From Osmia lignaria lignaria (lineage: Eukaryota; Arthropoda; Insecta; Hymenoptera; Megachilidae): a stretch of DNA of 64,000 nt. The notes under the pieces were generated by a model. It had not been told where the DNA came from. It did not search any database and saw nothing but the letters and a program-made list of their open reading frames with translations. The position numbers and the translations under genes are program-made. The DNA lies in the NCBI RefSeq assembly GCF_051020975.1, contig NC_135040.1, positions 7,681,501 through 7,745,500 on the forward strand, written 5' to 3'. Position 1 is the first letter of the stretch. Each line of letters starts with the position of its first letter. This document shows, one piece after another, positions 36,701 to 48,700 of this stretch.

Positions 36701-39700
36701 GGCATGGAATGAGCATCATCAGCAGTGATATGAGTTTTCAGGAACTGACAGAGATCCCCGTGTTCCAGGTACTCCATCACAACGCAGTATGGTTCCTCGC
36801 GACAGCAGGCTCCCAGGACTCGCGCGATATTGCGGTCCTCCAGGGCTGCCAGGATCCTCACGTCTCGTTGAAAATCCAACCTTAACAGATTCGTAACCCC
36901 ATTATAATTTTTATAGAAAAACCAAGCTGAAATTTCATTGAGTTTTTCCATATCGAATGGTAAATTTCAAGGTATCAAAATTCTCATGAATTTCACGAAT
37001 GTTTTCATTTCATGTAAACGAACAGAAGTAAAAGAAATCATGACCAGCGTCAAATTTTACATCGACGTGATAAAAGTAGAAAATTGTCCTGGCAAATGGA
37101 GCCCCGCTCGACCGTACGATGTTCGCTGCCTCGAATAATCATAAGATTTTCGAGCAAAGTTTCGACGCTTCGTTTACATTCTCGCCGAAGAAGGGCCGAG
37201 TCGGTGTAAAAGGAAACTTTGCCTTTGAAGAGTATACACGCGTAGTAACAAGACGCGTTTCCTTGCAGCATCGTTACTTGCTGCCTTACTTACGATCGAC
37301 TTCGGTAATGGCACCTCTCTCGCGATAGCTTAATGCGACCGTTAACAAAACTACGGGGCTCGTATCGATTCCCCATAAACTTTGAATTCTGCTGCGTACC
37401 GTGGTCACATCTTTGCATCCGTGTGGGCGACAAAACCCTTAGGACGTTGAATCGAGATAATTGCAATTCCTTGATTGCCTTTTCGTTTCTTATCTAATGG
37501 CACGGTACCGATGATCCATGCCGTTTTATCAATTTCATTAATACCGAGCGACACAATTAATTTCTCGAATGAATATTCATGGGCAGGTAATGAGGCGAGC
37601 TTGGATGCACGGACGTTGGAAAAATCGAAACGCACGGAACATCGCTGCCCTCCCCCTGTAAATTCGTGGTACACGAAGCAAAACGCGAAATTAAAGCTAA
37701 AAAATTCCATTTCCAGAAACGAGATTTCATCGGGCGAACGAAACAACTGTAAACCGGTGTTGTTTGTTTCGACGAGGATCTACATTGAAAGCACTGTTCC
37801 GCGCCATGAGGTTGAAATTAAATATACCCGTGGAAAAAAAAAAAATCGGTAATTGTTAACGGCAAAAGCACCAGTCAATACGGAACGAAGTGTACGTTGT
37901 TTTCATCGGGCGAACGTTAGTCGGCTCGTTATTTAGCGTTATTTCGAACAAAACGCGCGGCCACGAGTCAATATCCCTGATATCGGGTATAACGAGTAAA
38001 ATATTCTTTGTTCATATTGAACGGGGCTCTGTAGTGAATGCGAGTCGTTTATTGATCATACGGCCAATTTCGTTCGTTCGGTTCCATGATAAATAGAGAA
38101 ATATCGTCATTTATCATATATGAGAGAGATTCGTACAATGGAATATATTTATTGAATATATGTAAAATTATATAAAGGATCACGATTTTCCTTTACCATT
38201 AAATTACAAAGAACAAGTTCCAGGTGTTCGCGGACGTAAGATCGCGAATCGCGAGTCGAAGAAAAGGATTCTTTTATCGTGACGAGGAATCGCGTGGATC
38301 CAGGAAGGTGGAAAAGGAAATGGAGCAAGCTGGTATCACGATAAGGGACGCGATAAGTCATCCTCACGGCGGGAGACTTGTTGCGTGAGCAGACGCCGAG
38401 GAACTGTGGAAACCAAGGATCGGAGATCGTTTCGCTTTTTATTTATGGTAGTACGTGAATCGTGGCCCACGAAAAACACTGATATTTACAACAAATCACG
38501 ATGAAACGCAAGAGTAGGAGTTAGCCGGGCTAACGGAAACGATTGTATCACGCGATAAATCATGAAACGCGTTACATCTGATTAAGTTACCCGGGAGAGT
38601 TTCGAAAGTTATCGGGTCAACGGCGATCGACCCCGTGAGAATTCCCTATTAAATAATCCGAAAATCGTTATTCACTGATTCCTTAAAGCGAATATCATTT
38701 TTAAAGAGATATACCGAGAGAATTATACTCGTTTCGATCGAAGTTCGGTTTACATTTAAGCGTTTCATTTAATTTATAATCCTTTTAAAAAAGTTTCACG
38801 TGGAAGTTTGTCGAATGAAAGAATCTTCATTAACTTAATGAAATATTAAGACTCTCTTGGCTCGTCTAAATGGAACGCGTAATTCTTTTTAATAAGAAGA
38901 TTTCTTAAGACAAGTTGAAAAAATATTGTTCCAAGTATCGCACAAATTCCTCGTCAAACAGAAGGGTTTCATTTGAAAAAGTAGCACATCCTTTGTAGCA
39001 GAAAACCCGCTGCACCGTACAATTTCAAAACTTAATGGAAATACATATTTCAAACGGTGCAATCCATATTTCTTTCGAGATAACGAAATCTATTCTCGAC
39101 GGTGTTGGAATATGCATATAAAATAGCCTTCGAACGCGTTCAACGACGTTCGGGGCACGTGCTTTACGATGTTGAAGTAACCTGCCGGCTAATCGACCAC
39201 TTTTACCTTATTGCAAGTTAAAAGCAGAGAAATTCGCTTTGGTTATATTAAACTGTAAGAAGCAATCTCGAACGGAACGCGTTTGCTGTCGTACCGAATT
39301 ACCGGATAATTACTCGTGTCGAAAAGTATTATAATATTCTTTTGATCTTCATATTTTCCCATTTGACCCAATTTATTTTGAAATTCTTGCTTCTTCAATA
39401 TTCACGAAAGCCTTTGTTGTTACGATATTCGATGGACCAGAGGTTCCCAAACTAATTTAGCTCCTTTTTCAGATAAAAAATTACTCGGCACCCCCTTGAA
39501 GATCTTTGTTTAAGCGAACAAACAGAAAGACGCAATGACAAATTTACACCCCTAATTGCACCTGAAGCTACCCCTCATGAATCATTTCACAAAGGGGAGG
39601 TATCACTTTGGGAAGCACTGCGATGAACGGTCGGCGATTTTCGTCGTACGGAAGCTTTGTCATCTGTTTCGAAGGATTCTCTCGTCCTGGAATCCCCCCC

Positions 39701-42700
39701 CCCCCCCCCCCCCCGGAATCCTCTTTCGCGTCGCCACGAACAGCCGAACCTCTCGATACCCTATCTCCCCGGTCATTGTATGCAAATCTATTCCATTCGT
39801 GAAATCGAACTGGCCTTTTTCTGATGTCTAGCTTGATAGCCGCGGGAACGATCGTTTTCGTTGGTACATATCCGGACGTTTCACCGCCCCGGGCTTTCCT
39901 CTATGGCCACGGAAACTTGGCCCGGTATTCGGGAAAGAAACCAGGACATTCGAAAAGGACCGTCTTGTACTATGAATTTTATGCACGGCTCGGAAACGTT
40001 CGGGGAGGACGATCTCTCGGTTACGTTCCGTATCACGACCTAGTGAAATAGATTCGATTCGGTTGCATTATGTTCGTTGGCCATTGTGCGGGTCGCAGTT
40101 AGCCTCGATATCGAGGAATGATGTTTCCTCGGGGAGAAACGTTCCCCGTTTTCAACCCTACTGCAGTCCAAGGCTCTTTTTCAACCGTCGTGTTCTCGTT
40201 TCTTTGTACTATTATCCGACAAAATTCTTGCAGATGACATTACTAATTTGCTCAGAATTTGGTAAAAATTAATATTAACTCCTTGCCTTATAATATCGTG
40301 TCACATTCGTGACGTAACTTACAGTTAAAATGTGTTCAATTTGGTTGGTACTTTTAGTATGGATGAATTTTGAGTGAAATTTTAATTATAATTTGCTATA
40401 TAGAGATATTTCATTTTTCCTCTGACTGAGGTAACTATCGAAAAAATCATAGGTGCCCTAAGGAATTTATATTTAACAACGAACGAAAATGTACCAATAC
40501 ATTTCTGGTCGATTGTAAATGGAATACACGAAGGGATGAAACTAAATCGTTCTCAACTATCGTCCGTGCAGCTATCGTTCTCTTCCAACAATCGGTTCGC
40601 ATGGTGTCGGGGTCCATTTTTGCCAGATCTCCCGTAAAATCACGCGCCGCGTAACCGAACGTTCTTTACCGGTGCAAAATGGTTATCGCCTGGATATAGC
40701 GGAGGAACAAGGCGACCAGGACGTAGCGGTGGCTCGATCGAGCGTTGTAACGACGAAACGGAATGCAAATTGCGCAAGCGTATATAATACGCACACACAC
40801 ATACACATATAGATATATACTCACTTTTCCTTCTCGCTGGCTTCGGGCAGTAAAAATTTGACGGCGACGAGACGCTTGCCAACGGTGGTGGTCGATCCGT
40901 ACTCCGGTATCCCTTCGGCTTCTGCCACGTACACCTTTATAGACATAATTCGTTCAAGTTAGAAGGGAATCGCTTTTGAAATAATAAAGAAAAACTTTGC
41001 GTTAGGTTGCGTGTTGATCGAGGAAGGATGCCTTGGTACAGCCATAAATTCGTCTAACGAGAATGGATGATCCTTGAATTTGATTATTCGTCGCTGGCAA
41101 ATTTATCGCCTAACTTTCGCGCGGGACAGGTGTATTCATCGGTGGAAGGTGCTCGCTGGCTGCGGGAAGCCGGACAGGAAGTCAGATAAACGACTAGCGA
41201 GCACGACTATCCCCGGCGAGCGTATTCCTCGTGCCGACATAATCCTCCGTTTGGAATTTTGCAATTTTCCCTGGTATCCCGATGCTGATCGATCCACGGA
41301 TTAATTTCGCGATCGATCCGCGATGAAGATTGACGAAGGTCGACGCGGATGATGAACGTAACGGATGTCGCACGGTGGCTGATGCAGCCGAAACAGAGTA
41401 CGCGACCCGTCTCTTGGACCGGTCATTAATGGGCGTGCCGTCGGCCGAATAGGAAACAAAAGGGAATTATTAGCCGCTCCAACGCATTCTAAACTGATTA
41501 TCCTCGACGAGCCAGACGAGGCGCTATTGTGACGGGAAGAATAACAGGGTGGACACTTCGTTAATCGACGTATTGTTGCGAACAGCCGGTAGCGAATTGC
41601 CCGCGTACGGCCAACAAACGGATTGATTTCTCTCTCTCTCTCTCTCTGTTACTCTCTAGTATGTAGTCGTTGATCAAGGAAAGCCGGGGTGCGGTACGTT
41701 TGCGAATCGATGCGGAATCGATGCTGCTACGATTTCTCTGTCGTTTGTCGCTCGACTACTCGCGATACCATCGCCTAGTCCGTTCGCAATATCGGTTGTT
41801 TGTAATTTAACACTCTCTGGCTTCGTGCTGTTTCACTGTGCTACGAATTAGCGAGGTAAAACGATACTTCACCCGGCTGCGACTGGGTTATCAAAACGTT
41901 AAGGGATGAGCTTGAGGCAGAGAGTTTGATGTTACGATGGTAATAACCTTGCAAGATTATTAATTTCGGTAATTTGCATGAGGAGAGTGCTCGAGTTGAT
42001 ACAGTGATGTTTCTGTATATAAAATGGTACTCTAGTTGGCAATGATTCAGAAACCTTGCCGTTAACATTGACTCGATCGAAAAGAGAAATAATTTCAGGG
42101 GTGTAATAAAGTTCAAAAAGGGATGTAATAATTCGTCGTCAAAGTGGACGTCAGGGACGAATGATCGGTCACGGTATTTTATCAGCGTGTCTAATTTCAA
42201 ATAGATGTATGTGCTCGAAGGTAATAACAATGTCGTTACCGTTCCAAAGGCCCCTTCGGCAAGTTTCGAGAGCATGCGGAGGCGATGCCGTGGGAAGAGC
42301 GGTACGCTCGTCTGCTCCAGACGTCTCTTCAGGGCCGAAAGTACCTCCTGTTGAGTCGGCGACTGAAACAAGGAAAGAACAATGCGTCAGCTCGATATAA
42401 TCAACGATCTATGATCACGCTAACCGCGGCAACCATCGCAGCGTGGGGGTATTTCAGGGTTCGCGATGGTCAGTCAATGGATGAATTATTCGACGATGCC
42501 CGGGCTCGTAAATTCACCGTGATACATAGCACCGTTCCAATAGATTTACAATAATTTAAGTGGCAAAATTGCTGCTATAAATTCCCTCTGCAATATTGAT
42601 TTTGCTGTTCGACACCATTCAAAATTCCTGTTAAAAATCATCTAATGTAGGCGTTTATTGGAGGTGGGAGAGGGTTTCGTCATCATGGATGCCTTTGGTT

Positions 42701-45700
42701 CGGGCCGGGGACCGCTAGGTGGCGGCGAGATGACAGTGTTCTCGCTGGCGGTCACCTGGCATGCAGTTAGAATGTATAGGAGTTCCGAATTGCGGTATGA
42801 TAGGTGTCTGGGGCAGGGATCGTCTGTTGACAGCCCCACTGACGACTCTGACAGACGATCCCGAGACGGAACACCTTTTTCTCTCCTATCCTACACTAAA
42901 TATTTTTATTATACCTTTTGGATCTTCCTGAAACTTTTGAACGAGAGTGTACTTGAAATAATTCCGTCCATCACTCGTGCACCACGAATCCTCTTCACCC
43001 TGTCGGAACGTTCGAATTGGAATGAAACAATAAAATGGAGGTCGTAGATCGAGCGAGCAAAGGACCAGTTGCACGTGACTGGGGTATAACTTTCGACAGG
43101 GTTCATTGTAAAACTGCAGCCACCGATAACTACCCTATCCGGTGTGTTTTCGAAGGACATCCGTTCCGATCTAATGACGGATCACACGGGGACAATGATT
43201 GGCGTCGCTACGATGCGTCAAGGCCAGACTCGACACGTCGTCCCGAAATGTTTTGACTGTTTCGAGTGGCGCCCTGTCGGCTGTCAATCACTGACAGACG
43301 TCCCGACGTAGACGACCACTTTCACGGCATTGTGCTCGAATCAATCTGACTGCACATCCGCGGAAATCGTGCAATCGCTTGCGGGATCGCTCTATCCGAT
43401 AGCAAACGTTCGCGTCTTGGTATCAGTGAAACGTTAAATGACCGTCGATGTTCAGAAAATATCTAATTCAAGGATCGATGATATTCTGTTACAAAATTTT
43501 CCTAAAATTGCGATAGAAATTATTGAAACGTTGCATTTAAAATATGGAAACATTGACACGTTGATTACTCTCAAATTTCATACAATTAAATTATGAGGAA
43601 AAAAGAAGATGAACCAAATTTTGATTAATAAGTAGGGTATCAAATTGAAAGCTTAAATTTGGGAATTAATCAATCAGTGAACAGAGGATCAATGAACGTA
43701 GAATTCGACCGACAAACCCAGATACGAATCCATTCACCCTTCGGTCCATTCTTCTCCCTCCGCATCAAAGATATCAATTTAAGGGTGACCGACAATGTCG
43801 TCCAACATTCAATGAAACGTACGTGTTCTCGTTTCACCGGAGAGATTCTCGAAAAAATACACATCCGTGCGTAGAGGGGTTGTTCCGTCTATGGTCTGGT
43901 ACGTTCTGGCTGGTAGAAATAAATCACTGGCGAGCTACAAATTTCAAGCGGCGTATTTTTATTCCGGCAGATCGCAGCGGTACGATTTAGGTGCAGGTTG
44001 CCGAATCAACCCTCTCATCCTGTGTAATATTTCTGCGATGTCGGCACGCGCTGGTCGACAGAGACGGGGAGGGGGACGGGGTGAACGGGATGGAAAGACA
44101 GAGACAGTGCGAAGGGGTGGCCACGGGGAGATAGGATTGCAAACGTGATTACACGACGCGCTTTCTCTCCGCAATTAACAGAGCGAACTGGCCCGGAAGC
44201 CACCGGACCGCGTAATGATGATACATTCCACGAGGGTTGTTCCGAGGGTATTCGCGAAAGGGTTCGACGCAGCCCGTTGACGGCAGTTCGTTTATACGTC
44301 GACGAACCGATCAATCGAATGATTCTGCAGATTGGGCGGAAACGTTGTCGAACACGCGACACTTTATTCTGTTTGGCAACGAATAACCCTTTTGTGTTAT
44401 ATCTGTACGTAGCTTCTAGCGATTTTGCCCTTTTTGGTTGGACCCTTAGAATCAGTAATGATGGCGTTAATTAATATTAGTGAATTCATTAAGGAAGTTC
44501 GATTCTTTAATTCGAAAGATTGGAATAATTGAATGGATTAGTATCTTGTATTGATCCTTTCCTGTTTGTTGTATACACAGGAACGTATTGTTTGTATTCG
44601 GATGTTGAATGAAGTTTTTCAATATATCGCCGCGAGGATTGTCGAAAGCAATATCGATAAATTCCAAGTTTCGAAAACAGGAAGAAATATGAATGACTTG
44701 GTTCTATTGACTGTGCAAACTTGATTTTTTCCCTTTGCACGCAATACTACCTATTCGTGTGAAATGAAATTTGTTCAAAAATACGAAAGTTATGTTTCTT
44801 TTAATAAAAAAATGAATAAATTAAAAAGTAGTGATTTATAATCTGATGTGAATTGATGACATAAAAGTATAACAAAATGGCATTTTTACCCTATGAATTT
44901 GATGCTTAAAATTTGATGAAAATGACAATATAATTGTCTCATTAATATTCATAGTACAAAATGGGTCGTTCTTCGTTGGAACGAATAATAGATTAACCAA
45001 TTTTCAATCTAAAATTGTCCATTAGTGAATATCCAATATTCAATCACTTGTGTCTATTTTAAATTGATAACGGAATTTTCTGTCTTCTGTATCATTGTAA
45101 ATTTATAATTACACGCAATCGCTTTTTCCATATCTAATCAATTTTTAATCACACATCGTATGAATACTATTGGCAGTATTCCATCAAATTATTAGGCAAT
45201 TCGAAGAAAAAGCTCACCGTTATCGATCCAAAGCTTTTATATTGACCTTTAGTCGCGATCCGATGATTTTTTATGCTAAAAGAGAACCCTAGGGAACGTC
45301 TCGCGCGTTTGACGTCGACGGTGCGTACCTCCTCCGCTTTTTACCCCCTTTTCGTTCCTCTTTTTCTCTCGTTTTTTCTATCCACCCCGCAGGATCCTGG
45401 CACCGCATTCTGGTATTCCGGATACGAGCTACGTTATACTGTACCCACGGGAGGTATATCTACCCCAAATGGTCTGCACTCGTTCCGCCATATTGATTTA
45501 AATTATTAATTGCGAACTTTCCCTCGACGAATGGAGTGCACGTTTAATGGTTACTGCAGGGATACAAGTACATTCTGGACCAAGGGTGGCCATTATTTAT
45601 ACACTCCACGATAATACGCTTGAATTCCTACGCTCTCGACCTTCGTTTGTTTACTTCTCTCCATTAAAAATTACGATTATTTATTAATAGTAACATTTAT

Positions 45701-48700
45701 CATTCCCTGTTACTTAAAAGATTTCCCGAAACGACGAATGTATTTCAACTGATTTTATCTAAAATTGTTATTATAATTAAATAATTTCAATTTTAAATTC
45801 TACTTTTATAATTAAAATTTTAAAATATCCTTAATTTTTAATTTATAATACTCAATTACTGGAACACGGAAAAGAAGTATTTTTCAGAATTATCAGAGCT
45901 CTCTCACGAGTAAGGAACACCAAGATCTGCCGAGTGTCTTAGAAAATTTCCACCTCGTAAAACATTGAGCAACCGTTAGAAAAGGAAACGTACCTTCTTA
46001 TTTTCCGTCTTACTGCTGCGAGAGGAAGTCTTGGAGAAGATGCTGTCCTGGTCGGTGGTTCCGGTGGAAACGGCAGCCGCTCGTCCTGTGCCGTCCTGGT
46101 TGAGCAGGGGGACCGTGCCGAGTTCCGGTACCGCATAATCGTACGATGTGTCAACTGCACCGTTCGCGTACACCGCTGTGGATGATATAGCAAAGGAGGA
46201 ACGGGCGTTGAACAGAGGAGCAGGTGGAGAGGGCTTGGCTGAACGGTGTATTGATTGCGGTCAGGCGAATGCTTTGTTGTTTGGTACATACGTACGTGTA
46301 CCCGGTAGAGGCTCGTACCGGCCGTTTAATGTGTCCCGGGTATAAATATACCCGGCGCACGCACGTGTGCACGCAAAACAACGCGGTGCAACCGTGTGTT
46401 CGGGAACGGCATACCTGAGTGATTGATGTTGCTGCCCTTGTTGTTCAGCATCATGTCTTTCATCTCCATAACGACGGTGCTGTAGCTGTAGTACGGCGCG
46501 TACTTTAATGCCTGGTACGGTTCTTGATAGTCGTCGAGCTTTACGATGTCCAAAAGACGGTTCCCCAGGTCCCGTGGCAGCGTCGGTAACGAACCGCCGG
46601 CGTATCTTGCAACAGGAAAAAAAATAGGATTCGTCTAGACCTTGATCTCGGGAGGATTACGCTTTGGCGATGGGAACGCATGGAATTGCGATGGGATTAA
46701 CGACCATAGGAAATATCCCAGCTTTTTTTGGATATTTCACGTACGATCCTTTAATCAAGGAAGGACGAATTCATTTTCTTAAGGCTAATGTGAAGTCCTG
46801 TAGAATGTACTGATATTTAGGAAAGCGTTTAAAAACAACAGTAGTTTTATTTTCTCCTAAAACTGATGCCTGGTAATAACTGAAATATACAGTGCAAGTA
46901 GTAAAGTCGACGCTAGGTCGGACATAGATCACCGTGGAATTTACTGATACTTGTACCGTGTGACGATTTACGAGGCGTTAAAAAGAGAGAATGACGGTAG
47001 TTGTGTACAAAGGCCATACGTCCAAGTGTACTGGTATGTTAACGGGAACGGTGAGAAAGAATATGGTAACTTTAAAGCATCTTTCGTAACGATGGAAACG
47101 CATCGTTGCTCGAGTGGATACGTTTTTTCTCGCTGGTAGCACAGCTGAAGTGAGCGTCGAATGTTCGATGAAAGGGGTGGTAAAACGTACTCGAAGTGCC
47201 TGTAACATGTTCCTGTTGCGGGACCTTCTGTTGGTGAACGGTAATATCGGGTTGCACAAAGCGGTAACAAGGTTGAAGATCACTGTTGAAACGTGCAGGT
47301 CGCGGCCAAGTTACGATGGCTCGAGGATCTAGTCTGGAGACATTCGTGCCATACAAACTCGATATATTGCCCGAGGATGTCCGTTATTGGACGTTATTGG
47401 ACATCCACTAACGAGCACGACGGATGGAAAGTTTATTGGAAGGTGGCTTCCGTCGTCATGGAGCACCGTGAATGGTTGTAAAGTTAGAGAGGGATGTTTC
47501 CCGGCTCTCCCGGTTATTGGAACATTTTCATAGAGGACGGTTTTACGACTCGTCTAATACGAAATAACTATTTTCTTACTGATATACTGGTCAGTGTACC
47601 GTGCAAGAAGTAGTTTAGTTAACACGTTGACCATCATGCTTGAAAGATAAAATAGTTTAGAAACTGTGAATGAAATTGTGAGCCATTTTGAACTCCGACT
47701 TCATTTTCTATTATCCCTTATCACTCCAAGAATATTAAGAACGCTGGCTTAAGGTTGACAGCATTACTGCCGGTGGGAGTGATAAGGATTAAATGTTATA
47801 AAATAAAGTAGACACAGATGAAAAAAATAAAATTTTCATGCCAACCATTCGTAAATATTATTACATTGGCGGCAAAATCTGTAAATACTGATGTATTCTT
47901 AACACTAGAACTACCAAACCAGTTAAAATGACTGGTTTCAAGTTTCTTATTTTAAATTATAAATTTCATTGTCGAAATAAAGAATGGATGTATACATTAA
48001 ATTATGTTTCATCTTTTATCTATTTAATTTTCAACATTATTTTCAATTTAAAAATATCTGTCCATCAAACTAGTGTTAAAGCAAATACGAAACTGTAAGT
48101 CTATTTTGAAAGCTAATATTATTAATAATAACATAAATCCTTTGTGTCTACATCGTCTCCTACGATCCTAACTTGGTATCGTATGGGATGTAGCATTAAA
48201 TATTTGTAAAATGTAATTCCACTGATAAAATAGTAATGGGGGGATACCTTTCGTCGTCCTCCAAGGTATACGCCATCAATGCAGCTCCTTTTTCCACGGT
48301 AGCACAGGTAGATCCAAGATGAGATGGCGCCTTGCCGGTCATGGGACTTGCGAAACACTTGCGTTGCCTGTGCCTCGAGACAATCAGAAATATCGCCACG
48401 GCGAGCAGAAGGATCACGGCGGTTAGCACGCCGATCACGACCGCCATGTACGTCGGGTCGTCGTGCTTCGCTGTCGAGACCGGAAGTTCACCCTCCGCGG
48501 CACCGTTTTTCTCCACGAAGACGTCGCTCTGAATAGGTGACTCGGTTGTCGGTGCTTCCTCGGGCGTGAAGTTACCGTGAGCCACGTCTGTCCCGAAACA
48601 ATCGAACCGCAATTATTATATTTACCAAACCTTTGTACAGTCATTTTCAATAAACATTAAGCTTTAAATTAATTTATCACAAGTGTTATTTCTTGATACC

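Larger units (their letters stand above)
36881..40824 (-). other. Ddr 3.9-kb intron
   Basis: This intron lies between the VAVK exon and the helix C exon. It holds the hAT-type MITE at 39438-39620 and the 21-C tract at 39694-39714. A CA/TA run at about 40790-40820 sits next to the splice donor. Nothing else is seen. Confidence 0.6.

Noticed and set aside
43659..44474. Several overlapping 70-115 codon frames on both strands
   Set aside because: CpG-rich, stop-poor intron sequence gives long frames by chance on all strands. None resembles a protein family or has matching splice sites.
48324..48536. Plus-strand frames opposite the Ddr membrane-helix exon
   Set aside because: They are antisense shadows of the Ddr exon at 48587-48248.
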